Shown here: positions 45,374-53,873 of the stretch, piece after piece | Layout: the number at the start of each line of letters is the position of its first letter | Numbering within the stretch: position 1 is the stretch's first letter | Origin: Georgenia satyanarayanai | GTDB lineage: Bacteria; Actinomycetota; Actinomycetes; Actinomycetales; Actinomycetaceae | Assembly: GCF_023715365.1 (NCBI RefSeq) | Contig: NZ_JAMBNZ010000008.1 | Coordinates: forward strand, 1-64,000 | DNA length: 64,000 bases | Direction of reading: 5' to 3' | Translations under genes and position numbers: made by a program | The notes under the pieces: generated by a model | What the model was told of the DNA's origin: nothing | What the model saw: only the letters and a program-made list of their open reading frames with translations | Databases searched by the model: none

Positions 45374-48300
45374 TCAGCGGGTGCGGCGGTGGCGGGCCGC
45401 CAGGGCGACCGCGCCGCCCGCGAGGGCGAGCAGGGCCGCGACGAGCGCGACCGTGCCGACGTCCGCACCGGTCGACGGCAGCGGACTGCCGGCGGCCGGG
45501 GGCGTCGTCGGGTCACCCGGCGTCGTCGGCCCGTCGGTCGGGGCCGGCGACGTCGGCTCCTGCGTGGGCTCGTCGGTCGTCGGCTCCTCGGTGGGCTCCT
45601 CCGTGGGCTCCTCGGTGGGGACCTCCCCCTCGATGACCGGGAAGTACCACGCGTTGACCCCGCCGTCGGCGGCCTGGAAGGACACGAGCACCGAGCCGTC
45701 GGCGCGCAGCGCGTCGAGCGCGTCGTCGCCGATCTCCACGGTGAGCGTGTCGGTGCCCGGCGCCACGTCCGTGGCCCCGGCCCCGAGGAGACGCCCGCCC
45801 ATGTCGGGCGCCCACGGCGCCGCGGCACCGTCCTCCTCCGAGCAGGCGGAGAAGCCGAGCTCGTCGCCCTCGCAGCTGGACACCCAGACGGGCACCATGC
45901 CGAGGTCGCCCTGCCACACGAAAGCCCGCACGGTCCCGGCCTCGGTCGCGTCCAACGACAGCGTGACCGAGGGCTCGCCGATCTCGACGTCGGAGACCGT
46001 GAGCCCGTGGCTCGCGGGCAGACCCGAGATCGTCACCCCGCGCACCGCGGACTGGTAGATCGTCTGCGGCGACTCCACGCCCATGAGCGCGGTGTCGGGG
46101 ATGATCGGGTCGGCCGGCTCGGTGGGCCGGCCGGCCGGCGGCTCGTAGCCGTCGAGGTAGGCGTGGCCCCACCGGTAGGGCTCGGACTGCTGGCTCCCAA
46201 AGGGCGACCACGCCGTGCGCGTCTCCCCGATGAAGTCCTGGTTGTCCGAGTCGTAGGGCGTGACGTTGAGGCCGAGGAACTGCGGGTCGACGTCGTTCGT
46301 CGCCGCATCACCGGTCGGCACCGCGCTCGTCGGCCCGACGGCGGCGGGCAGGTTCTCGAGCGGGATCTTCGTCTCCACGGTGTAGGAGCCGCCCTCGTAG
46401 CTTCCGTCCGCGCCGCGCGACACGGTCACTGCGACCTCCTGGCCCGGGGAGTTCGGCGCCTCCTCGACCGTGTCCGCGAGCGGACCGGAGGAGAAGCCCT
46501 GGTGCGCGTCGGCGTCACGGCTCCAGCACGGCCCGTCCGGGCCGTTGCCGGCCGCGCCGGTGGGGTCGTCGGTGAAGGGCATGATGCCGGTCTTGAAGGT
46601 CGTCGAGGTGTCCCGCGACGTCGCCTGCGGGTCGAGCAGCACCTCGACGGAGTCGACCAGCCAGTGCCCGAAGCAGCGCTCGGGGGTGGCCGCCGCGCTC
46701 GCGACGTCGTCGACGACGTGGGCGAGGACGTAGAGGTCGTCGCCGGACCACGCGAGCCGGGCGTAGCTGCCGGCGCCGCAGTCGGTCCCGTCGGGCGCGC
46801 ACTCCGCGCCCTCCCAGCGGCGGCCGATGTCGATGGGCTCGCCGTACGCGTCGTCCTCCTCGCCGTCGACGGCGGGCGCGTCGGCGGCCTCGGGGATGAC
46901 GGTGGTCGGCACGACGTACATCTGCAGGGTCTCGCTGCTCGTCGAGCCGGCCGGGTCGGCCGTCGTCGTGATGGCGAGGTCGGCCGTCGCTCCCCCGGCG
47001 GCCGCCGGGTCGGTGTGGGTGACGGTGAGCTCGACCGTCGTCTGCTCCCCGGGGGCAAGGTCGGTGTAGTCCACCGAGGCGGGCTCGACGACGAAGGGCG
47101 CGGGCGCCGCGAGCGTCACCTCACCGTCCTGCGCCGTCGTCGTGCGGTTGGTGACGACGACGGGCACGGTCACCGACTCCCCGGCGCCGATGCGGCTCAC
47201 CGCGGAGGACCGGCCCGCGACGTGGGTGAAGCTCTCGGCCCAGTCCTCGTACTCGGCGAAGTTGCCCCAGCGCTCGAAGCGGCCCTCGACGCCCGGGACG
47301 ATGTCGACGCGGGTGTCGTTGTAGGCGGTGACGCTGCCGTTGGCGAAGCGTGCGGCGAGGCGGTAGCGCCCGGTGGCGGCGTCCTCGGACGGCGTCACCT
47401 CGAAGGTCACGCTGGACTCTGCCTCGCTGCTGACCGGTCCGAGCCGCTGCGGCTCGCTGACCTCCCAGCCGGTGGGGACGTCGAGGGTGACGTCACCGGC
47501 GGCGATGGTGCCGGCGCCCGCCTGGCTCTCGACCGTGACGTCGAAGGGCACGCCCGGTGCCTGGAAGTTGTCGGCGATGTCGAAGGAGAAGGTCGAGCCG
47601 AGCGGCATGCCGCCCGGGTCGGCGATGACGGAGCCGAAGAGGATCGCGTCGTCGCGGGCGTTCTCGGGCGAGCCGTTCGGCTGGAAGGGCACTTGCGACT
47701 CGGCGATGCCGTAGCGCAGGCACTGCGGGTCCCAGATCCCGGTGTGCTTGACGCGCGCCTGGGTGGGGTGCGCGCGGTTGCCCTCACGGCCCACCTGCGC
47801 CCACGTCTGCGCGGTCCCGGGCTCCTGGCCCTGGACGTTGCCGGGCAGCCAGGTGTACGGGGAGAGGTAGCCGCTCCACGTCCCGACGACGGTGAAGGGG
47901 TTGGTCGGCGCGGGCACGAAGCCGGCGTTGCAGCTCGGCCCGTTCGTGCCGCCCTCGCCCTGGGTGCCGGCGCCGGAGGTGATCATCTTGACCTGCCAGA
48001 CGTCGACGGCGTCCGGTCCGCTGAGCTGCTCGGGGAAGGCGGTGGGGTCCGCCGCCATCTGCGCGGCCTCCCACACCACCCGGCCGGCGTACTGGTGGTT
48101 GCCGTGCCCGACGGCGAGGGAGGGCGAGAAGCCGGTGAGGATCTCGGGCTGGGTCTGGCGGATGACGTGGACGACCTGCCGCTGGACCCGCTCCGAGCCC
48201 CACACCTCCTCGGTGAGGGCGGCGCTGGTGTTGTAGAAGAAGTCGACGGCGTCGATGTTGTAGATGTCGACGGTGCCGGAGCGGTAGTGCGAGGCGCGGT

Positions 48301-48619
48301 CCTCGTTCTCACGGCGCAGGCCGAGCGCGGGGCCGGCCTCGTCGCCGACCGAGTTCGACCCGCCCTCGCCGCGGGTGAGCATGATGATGCCGCACTGGAC
48401 GTCGTACTTGTCGTTCCAGACGCCGCAGGGCGTCGTGAAGCCGGCGTCGTCGTCGGGGTGGGCCCAGATGCCCATGACGTCGATCTTGTTGGGCTCGACC
48501 TCGGTGGTGATCGAGGGCTCGTCCACCGTGAGCGGTGGCGTCTCGTCACCCGACGCCGTCGGGACGAACGCCCCCAGTGCCAGCGCCGCAAGGGCTGCGG
48601 CGGCTATGCCTCTCTTCAC
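45374..48619 (-). CDS. Wall-anchored PIG-L family deacetylase with NEW3 and CBM9-like domains
   Basis: About 1081 residues. Signal peptide at 1-24 (AAAALAALALGAF). The PIG-L domain has the zinc motif in WAHPDDDAGF (52-61) and GHGNHQYAGRVVWEAAQ further on. Ig-like/NEW3 segments follow (VTVPVVVTNRTTTAQ, ELTVTHTDPAAAGG), then a CBM9-like domain with WEGAECAPDG and SVEVLLDPQATSRD. A TEEP-rich linker precedes LPSTGADVG, a hydrophobic helix and RHRRTR: a sortase signal. It should deacetylate N-acetylated glycan outside the cell. GTG start with GGAGG upstream; upstream ABC genes suggest the products are imported. Confidence 0.88.
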   Translation of the reverse strand: MKRGIAAAALAALALGAFVPTASGDETPPLTVDEPSITTEVEPNKIDVMGIWAHPDDDAGFTTPCGVWNDKYDVQCGIIMLTRGEGGSNSVGDEAGPALGLRRENEDRASHYRSGTVDIYNIDAVDFFYNTSAALTEEVWGSERVQRQVVHVIRQTQPEILTGFSPSLAVGHGNHQYAGRVVWEAAQMAADPTAFPEQLSGPDAVDVWQVKMITSGAGTQGEGGTNGPSCNAGFVPAPTNPFTVVGTWSGYLSPYTWLPGNVQGQEPGTAQTWAQVGREGNRAHPTQARVKHTGIWDPQCLRYGIAESQVPFQPNGSPENARDDAILFGSVIADPGGMPLGSTFSFDIADNFQAPGVPFDVTVESQAGAGTIAAGDVTLDVPTGWEVSEPQRLGPVSSEAESSVTFEVTPSEDAATGRYRLAARFANGSVTAYNDTRVDIVPGVEGRFERWGNFAEYEDWAESFTHVAGRSSAVSRIGAGESVTVPVVVTNRTTTAQDGEVTLAAPAPFVVEPASVDYTDLAPGEQTTVELTVTHTDPAAAGGATADLAITTTADPAGSTSSETLQMYVVPTTVIPEAADAPAVDGEEDDAYGEPIDIGRRWEGAECAPDGTDCGAGSYARLAWSGDDLYVLAHVVDDVASAAATPERCFGHWLVDSVEVLLDPQATSRDTSTTFKTGIMPFTDDPTGAAGNGPDGPCWSRDADAHQGFSSGPLADTVEEAPNSPGQEVAVTVSRGADGSYEGGSYTVETKIPLENLPAAVGPTSAVPTGDAATNDVDPQFLGLNVTPYDSDNQDFIGETRTAWSPFGSQQSEPYRWGHAYLDGYEPPAGRPTEPADPIIPDTALMGVESPQTIYQSAVRGVTISGLPASHGLTVSDVEIGEPSVTLSLDATEAGTVRAFVWQGDLGMVPVWVSSCEGDELGFSACSEEDGAAAPWAPDMGGRLLGAGATDVAPGTDTLTVEIGDDALDALRADGSVLVSFQAADGGVNAWYFPVIEGEVPTEEPTEEPTEEPTTDEPTQEPTSPAPTDGPTTPGDPTTPPAAGSPLPSTGADVGTVALVAALLALAGGAVALAARHRRTR

Positions 48620-48724
48620 GACTACCTCCTCGTCGAGCAGACGACGTCGTCTGCGCGTGACGCCCATCACTGGACTTTGTGCGGACAACCTAACGAGCGG
48701 GCGCTCACTTGTGCAAGCACCTGC

Positions 48725-49543
48725 TCAGTCCTTGACCGCTCCCTCGAGCATGCCGCGGATGAAGTGGCGCTGGAGGAAGAGGTAGAGGATGACCATGGGC
48801 AGCGCCACGAGGACGGCACCGGCCGCCAGGAGCACGGTGCCCTGCGTGTACTGGCCCTGGAAGAGTGCCAGGCCGAGGGGCGCGGTGCGCAGCTGGGCGT
48901 TGGGCGACATGACGAGCGGGATGAGGAACTCGTTCCACGTCCACATGAAGGTGAGCAGAATGAGGGTGACGACGGCGGGCCGTGCCACCGGCAGCAGGAC
49001 CTGCCACAGCACCCGGTGGTGCCCGGCGCCGTCGAGACGGGCCGCCTCGATGATCGAGCGGTTCGCCCCGCGGAAGTAGGCCCGCATCCAAAAGGTGCCG
49101 AAGGCGACGGACTGGGCGATCTGCGGCAGCGCGATGCCCCAGATCGTGTTCGTCAGCCCCAGTGCCTGGAAGTCGAAGAAGAGCGGGACGATGATCGCCT
49201 CGGCCGGGACCATGATGCCGAGGAGGAAGACGTAGAACAGCAGCTGGGAACCGGGGAAGACGAAGGCGCCCAACGCGTAGCCGGCCATGATCGACAGCAG
49301 CGCCGCACTCGTGACGACGATCGCGGCGACGAGGACCGAGTTCGTCATGTACTCGCCGAACTTGCCCTGCTCCCACGCCCTGGCGAAGTTCTCCCAGTGG
49401 ATCGTGCCGCCGGTGGCGGCGTCCTGCGGCGTCTCCGGCCCGAGCGCGGTGGTGAGGATGGTGGCGATCGGCGCCAGCGCGAAGAGCGCGAAGCCGATGA
49501 GGATGACGTAGTTGCCCAGGCGCTCCCCGGTGGAGACCCTCAT
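48725..49543 (-). CDS. Carbohydrate ABC transporter permease, MalG-like
   Basis: 272 residues with about six membrane helices. The EAA coupling loop is IIEAARLDGAGHHRVLWQVL near residues 160-179; TFMWTWNEFLIPLVM and the C-terminal FLQRHFIRGMLEGAVKD are typical of MalG-type CUT1 permeases. It pairs with the MalF-like gene upstream, whose stop it overlaps as ATGA. No ATPase gene lies in this locus; a shared MsiK-type ATPase elsewhere is likely. Confidence 0.93.
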   Translation of the reverse strand: MRVSTGERLGNYVILIGFALFALAPIATILTTALGPETPQDAATGGTIHWENFARAWEQGKFGEYMTNSVLVAAIVVTSAALLSIMAGYALGAFVFPGSQLLFYVFLLGIMVPAEAIIVPLFFDFQALGLTNTIWGIALPQIAQSVAFGTFWMRAYFRGANRSIIEAARLDGAGHHRVLWQVLLPVARPAVVTLILLTFMWTWNEFLIPLVMSPNAQLRTAPLGLALFQGQYTQGTVLLAAGAVLVALPMVILYLFLQRHFIRGMLEGAVKD

Positions 49544-50472
49544 CGCTCCCGCTCCCCGATGCGGTTGACGAGCAGGTTGATACCGAAGATGAGGATGGTG
49601 AGGACGACGGCGACGGCGGCCGCTGAGCCCACCCGCCCCTCCATGAAGGCACGCCGGTACACCTCGTAGCTCGGCACCGTCGTCGACGTGCCGGGGCCGC
49701 CGCGGGTGGTGACGTAGACGAGGTCGAAGGTCTTGAGCGCCGCGATGATCGTCAGGGTGAGCGCGACGACGATCTCCGCGCGCACCGACGGCACGGAGAT
49801 GGCGAAGAAGGTGCGGACCGCGCCCGCGCCGTCGAGGGTCGCGGCCTCGTAGAGGTCCTGCGGGACGCGGGCCATCCCGGCCATGAGGAGCACGGTGACC
49901 AGGCCGGTGGAGACCCAGGTGCCGACGAAGCCGACGGCGGGCAGCGTCCACGTGAAGTCCCCGAGCCAGGCGCGGGTGAGGGAGCCGAGCCCGACGACGT
50001 CGAGCAGGCCGTTGAGCGGGCCGTCAGGTGCGTAGATCTGCCGCCACGCCACGGCGACGACGACCATCGCGATGACCTGCGGCAGGAAGACGACGGTGCG
50101 GAAGAAGGGCAGGCCGCGCACCTGGGCGCGCACGAGGAGCGCCGCGAGGACGAGGCCGATGCCCAGCGGCAGGACCGAGAAGAAGAAGATGAGGACGAGG
50201 GCGTGCCAGAAGGACTGGCGCAGCCGTTCGTCGGCGAGGACGTCGACGTAGTTGTCCACGCCCACGAAGGTCGCCAGGCTCAGCCCGTCCCAGTCGTACA
50301 GGGAGATCTGCACCGCCCGGCCCAGCGGGTAGAGCAGGAAGGCCGCGTAGACGAGAAAGGCCGGGGCGAGGAAGAGGTAGGGGGTCAGACCGAAACGGCC
50401 CAGCCCCCGCGGGCGACCCTTGCGGGCCGCCCGCGGGACGGGCGCGACGATGCCCCGTGGCTGGGCCGTCAT
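49540..50472 (-). CDS. Carbohydrate ABC transporter permease, MalF-like
   Basis: 310 residues. Helices begin at PYLFLAPAFLVYAAFLLYPL; VGVDNYVDVLADERLRQSFW follows, and the EAA loop is LYEAATLDGAGAVRTFFAIS. A CUT1 sugar permease paired with the downstream MalG-like gene; it starts 1 nt after the binding protein gene ends. Confidence 0.93.
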   Translation of the reverse strand: MTAQPRGIVAPVPRAARKGRPRGLGRFGLTPYLFLAPAFLVYAAFLLYPLGRAVQISLYDWDGLSLATFVGVDNYVDVLADERLRQSFWHALVLIFFFSVLPLGIGLVLAALLVRAQVRGLPFFRTVVFLPQVIAMVVVAVAWRQIYAPDGPLNGLLDVVGLGSLTRAWLGDFTWTLPAVGFVGTWVSTGLVTVLLMAGMARVPQDLYEAATLDGAGAVRTFFAISVPSVRAEIVVALTLTIIAALKTFDLVYVTTRGGPGTSTTVPSYEVYRRAFMEGRVGSAAAVAVVLTILIFGINLLVNRIGERER

Positions 50473-50473
50473 G

Positions 50474-51865
50474 TCACTGCGCCGAGGCGACGAACTCGCT
50501 GTAGTCGGCCTCGAGGGCGGCGAGCAGCCCGTCGACGTCGAGCTGTCCGCCCATGAAGGACTGGAGGGACTGACCCAGGGTGTCGCTCATCGTGGGCGTG
50601 CCCCAGTCGAGGTAGGGGACGAGCGCCCCGTCCTCGGTGACCTCGGCGTAGGCGGCGTAGATGTCGGCCTGCAGGCCCGCCTCGGGCATGTGCTCGGCGG
50701 TCTCGACGACGGGCATGTTGCCGGTCTCGGCGAGCACGGCCATGGCGTCCTCGCTCGTGATGAAGTCGATGTACGCGGCGCCGACGTCGGCGTTCTCGGA
50801 GTTCGCGGTCACCGCGAAGGGGATGCCGGTGCCACCGGTCGTCACCTTGCCGGCGCCGGCCTCGGCGGGCGGCGGCGCGATGAAGCCGGCGTCCTCTCCC
50901 ATGTCGGCCTCGACGTCCGGGCCGATCCACGAGCCGGCCATGAGGTAGACCCCGGCCCCCTCGGTGAAGGACTGCCACACGGCGTCGTAGTCGGCGCCGT
51001 TGAAGCCCTCGTTGAAGTAGCCGGCCTCGACCCAGGACTGCAGCTCCTCCGCGGCGGCGCGGTTCCCGTCGGTCTCCCAGCTCGCGCCCTCGTTGCCGAA
51101 GCCGAGCGCCCGGATCTCCTCGGGGTCCACGTGCGCACCCTGGACCGGGCCGAAGACGTGGCCGGCGGGCCACTGGTCGAGATTACCGAGCAGCAGGGGC
51201 GTCTCGCCGGCCTCGGCGATGGTGCCGAGCTGCTCACCGAACTCTGCCCACGTCTCGGGCAGCTCCAGCCCGAGCTCCTCGAGCTTGGACGTGGAGTAGT
51301 AGATGCCGACGACCTCGCCGACCTGCGGCAGGCCCCAGACGGAGCCCTCGCCGAAGGTGACGCCGTCCTCGGAGTAGCGGGTGTTCTGCAGCACCGAGTC
51401 CGGGAAGCGGTCCTCCCAGCCGTAGGCCTCGGCGTAGGGGTCGAGGTTGAGCAGCTGCCCGGCGGCGACGTACTGGCCCATCTGCGAGCGCGAGTTGTTC
51501 ACCTGGGTGACGTCGGGGGCGTCCTCGCCCGTCAGCGCCAGCCGCAGCGTGGTGGTGAGGTCGTCGTTGGACTGGGTGACCCGGTCGATGGTGACGTTCG
51601 GGTACTCCTCCATGAAGGCCGCGTTGAGCTGCTCGATCTGCTCGTTCTGGCCGCCGCGGACCTCCTGGTCCCACACGACGAGCGTGACGTCACCGAGGCT
51701 GGAGATGTCGGTGACGACCTCCTCGCTCGTGGTGGCGCCGTCGGTGCCGGGCTCGGTCTCCTCGTCGTTGCCGCCGCTTCCGGGGGTGCACGCCGCGACG
51801 AGCGCGAGAGTCGCCACGGCAGCTGTGACGACGCCGGTGGAGCGGCGGGTTCGTTGTGGGCTCAT
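50474..51865 (-). CDS. Extracellular sugar-binding lipoprotein (family 1)
   Basis: 463 residues. Signal peptide and lipobox LALVAAC (21-27) followed by an acidic linker. Binding-protein motifs: VTLVVWDQEVRGGQNEQIEQ, WGLPQVGEVVGIYYS, AGVYLMAGSWIGPDVEADMG and TGGTGIPFAVTANSENADVG. It delivers a sugar, probably a di- or oligosaccharide, to the MalFG-type permeases. AGGAGA precedes the ATG. Substrate unknown. Confidence 0.93.
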   Translation of the reverse strand: MSPQRTRRSTGVVTAAVATLALVAACTPGSGGNDEETEPGTDGATTSEEVVTDISSLGDVTLVVWDQEVRGGQNEQIEQLNAAFMEEYPNVTIDRVTQSNDDLTTTLRLALTGEDAPDVTQVNNSRSQMGQYVAAGQLLNLDPYAEAYGWEDRFPDSVLQNTRYSEDGVTFGEGSVWGLPQVGEVVGIYYSTSKLEELGLELPETWAEFGEQLGTIAEAGETPLLLGNLDQWPAGHVFGPVQGAHVDPEEIRALGFGNEGASWETDGNRAAAEELQSWVEAGYFNEGFNGADYDAVWQSFTEGAGVYLMAGSWIGPDVEADMGEDAGFIAPPPAEAGAGKVTTGGTGIPFAVTANSENADVGAAYIDFITSEDAMAVLAETGNMPVVETAEHMPEAGLQADIYAAYAEVTEDGALVPYLDWGTPTMSDTLGQSLQSFMGGQLDVDGLLAALEADYSEFVASAQ

Positions 51866-51930
51866 GGTGCTGATTCTCCTTCGTCGTGGGCGGTGGTGGG
51901 TACCGCCCGGTGATCCCCGTTGATATTCGC

Positions 51931-53007
51931 TCAGAGGTCGGACTCGAGCGCGAAGGTCGCTTCCGCCCGGCGGGTCACGCGTCCGGTCCGGGCCGGCAGC
52001 ACGTCCGGGAGGAAACGGTAGTGGTCGTGCAGCGCCGCGGCGGCCGGGTCGCCCTCGGCGCGGGCGGCGTCCAGGCGCTGCCACCAGTCGTGGAGGTCGC
52101 CGATGCCGGGCGCCGCGAGCGAGCCGCCGAACTCCTGGACGGCGAGCCCCGAGCACAGGGACGCGAAACGCAGCCGCTGCTCCAGCGGCCACTCCGCGAG
52201 GGAGCCGCGCGCGAAGGCGGCGAGGAAGACGTCACCCGCACCCGTGGGGTCGATGGCCGCGACGTCCAGGGCGGGGACGTGGGACTCCTCCCCCGTCTCG
52301 GAGTCGATGGCGACGGCGCCGTCCGCGCCCATCGTCACGACGACGAGCGGAACGAGATCGGCCAGCGCGCGTGCGGCCGCGTGCGGGCTGTCCGTGCGCG
52401 TGTAGGCCATGGCCTCAGCGGCGTTGGGGAGGAAGGCGTAGCAGTCCTCGAGGGCGGCCAGCCGGCTCGCGTCCCACTTCTCCGAGGGGTCCCACCCGAG
52501 GTCGGCGAAGACACGCGCCCCCGCGGCACGGGCCCGGCGCCACCAGCGTTCCTGGGCCCGCTCGTCGTCGAGGTCGATGATGACGGCGCGCACCGGGGGC
52601 GGGTCGCCGATGAGCGTGTCGTAGCTCATCGGGAGCTCGTGGCCGTGGGTGATCATCGACCGGTCGCCGTCGTAGGCGAGGGACACGGTGACCGAGGTGT
52701 GCTGGGAGGCGATCCGGGTGGAGCGGGAGAGGTCGATGGCCTCGTCGGAGAGGATGTCCCAGCACCAGCGCCCGTAGACGTCACCACCGAATCCCGTGGC
52801 CAGGCCCGTGGACAGGCCGAGGCGGCTGGCCGCGACGGCGAGGTTGGCGATGCCGCCCGGAAGGGAGCCCATGCCGCTGGCCCACACCTCGGTGCCGGGC
52901 CGCGGCGGGGTGGGCAGGCCGGAGAAGACGACGTCGAGGAAGAGCGGTCCGGACAGGAACACGTCCAGCACGCTGCCATCCGGCGCCTCCGCGGTCTCGT
53001 CGGTCAC
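51931..53007 (-). CDS. PfkB-family sugar kinase
   Basis: 358 residues, ribokinase-like fold. Motifs: SLPGGIANLAVAASRLGL (substrate loop), DLGWDPSEKWD, and the catalytic IDPTGAGDVFLAAF. The substrate cannot be read from the sequence. It opens the operon with the ABC importer and is divergent from DeoR and GH4, so it probably phosphorylates the imported sugar or a product of it. GTG start with GGAGGAG upstream. Confidence 0.9.
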   Translation of the reverse strand: MTDETAEAPDGSVLDVFLSGPLFLDVVFSGLPTPPRPGTEVWASGMGSLPGGIANLAVAASRLGLSTGLATGFGGDVYGRWCWDILSDEAIDLSRSTRIASQHTSVTVSLAYDGDRSMITHGHELPMSYDTLIGDPPPVRAVIIDLDDERAQERWWRRARAAGARVFADLGWDPSEKWDASRLAALEDCYAFLPNAAEAMAYTRTDSPHAAARALADLVPLVVVTMGADGAVAIDSETGEESHVPALDVAAIDPTGAGDVFLAAFARGSLAEWPLEQRLRFASLCSGLAVQEFGGSLAAPGIGDLHDWWQRLDAARAEGDPAAAALHDHYRFLPDVLPARTGRVTRRAEATFALESDL

Positions 53008-53076
53008 GCCTGCTCCTCCCGGCTCCGGACCCCCTCGTCCGTCGGCCTCTCGTCCGATTCCATGTTCGGACATTCT

Positions 53077-53102
53077 ATGCACACTCCTGCCCGCTTCTGC
53101 AT
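53077..53102. promoter_or_regulatory. Possible DeoR operator
   Basis: ATGCA and TGCAT form an inverted pair with a 16-nt spacer in the 116-bp gap between the pfkB and deoR starts. Short, so only a weak candidate. Confidence 0.3.
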
Positions 53103-53110
53103 GGTCCTGC

Positions 53111-53116
53111 TAATGT
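53111..53116 (+). promoter_or_regulatory. Putative -10 box of leaderless deoR transcript
   Basis: TAATGT lies 7 nt before the GTG at 53124 with no ribosome site in between. Confidence 0.45.
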
Positions 53117-53123
53117 CATTTCC

Positions 53124-53873
53124 GTGCTCACCACCACCCGCCGGGACGCGATCCTGGCCGAGCTGCACGACCACGGCGAGGTCGCCGTCGGGCACCTCGC
53201 CGCACGCTTCGGGGTGAGCACGTCGACGATCCGCCGGGACCTCAACCTACTGAGCAAGCAGGGCCGCCTCCAACGCGTCCGCGGCGGCGGCGCCGTCGAG
53301 CCCGACGTCCGGCCCTTCGAGGCGGTCGCCGGGGACCGGGCCGCCAGCAGGCAGCGCATCGGGGCCCGGGCGGCCGCGCTCGCGCGGGACGACGACGTCG
53401 TCGTCCTCGACATCGGCACGACGGTCGCCCAGGTCGCCCGGCACCTCCGCGGGCGCCGCGTCACCGTCGTCACCGCCTCCCTGGCCGTCGTCGACGAGCT
53501 GCGGGAGGACCCGGTCGTCGAGCTCGTCGTCCTCGGCGGGGTGCTGCGCCGCTCCTACCACTCCCTCGTCGGCTCCCTCCCCGAGCAGGCGCTGGGCCAG
53601 ATCACCGCCGACATCGGCTTCCTCGGCACGAGCGGCGTGCGCGACGACGGCAGTGTGCTCGACTCCACGAGCATCGAGGTGCCGGTCAAGCGCGCCATCC
53701 TCGCGGCGTCCGAGCGGCGCGTCCTCGTCGCCGACGACGACAAGTTCCCCGGCTCCGGCGTGCTCGCCGTCTGCGGGCCCGAGGGCATCGACACCCTCGT
53801 CACCAGTCCCACGTCGAGCTCGCCCGGGCTCGACGTCCTGCGCTCCAGCGGCACGGAGGTCATCACAGCGTGA
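53124..53873 (+). CDS. DeoR-family transcriptional regulator
   Basis: 249 residues. The winged helix is RRDAILAELHDHGEVAV then LAARFGVSTSTIRRDLNLLSKQGRLQRVRGG. The DeoR sensor domain has DDVVVLDIGTTVAQVARHL, ITADIGFLGTSGVRDDG and RRVLVADDDKFPGSG, which bind a phosphorylated sugar in known members. Divergent from the kinase/importer operon and cotranscribed with GH4, it likely controls both. GTG start, leaderless. Confidence 0.93.
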   Translation: MLTTTRRDAILAELHDHGEVAVGHLAARFGVSTSTIRRDLNLLSKQGRLQRVRGGGAVEPDVRPFEAVAGDRAASRQRIGARAAALARDDDVVVLDIGTTVAQVARHLRGRRVTVVTASLAVVDELREDPVVELVVLGGVLRRSYHSLVGSLPEQALGQITADIGFLGTSGVRDDGSVLDSTSIEVPVKRAILAASERRVLVADDDKFPGSGVLAVCGPEGIDTLVTSPTSSSPGLDVLRSSGTEVITA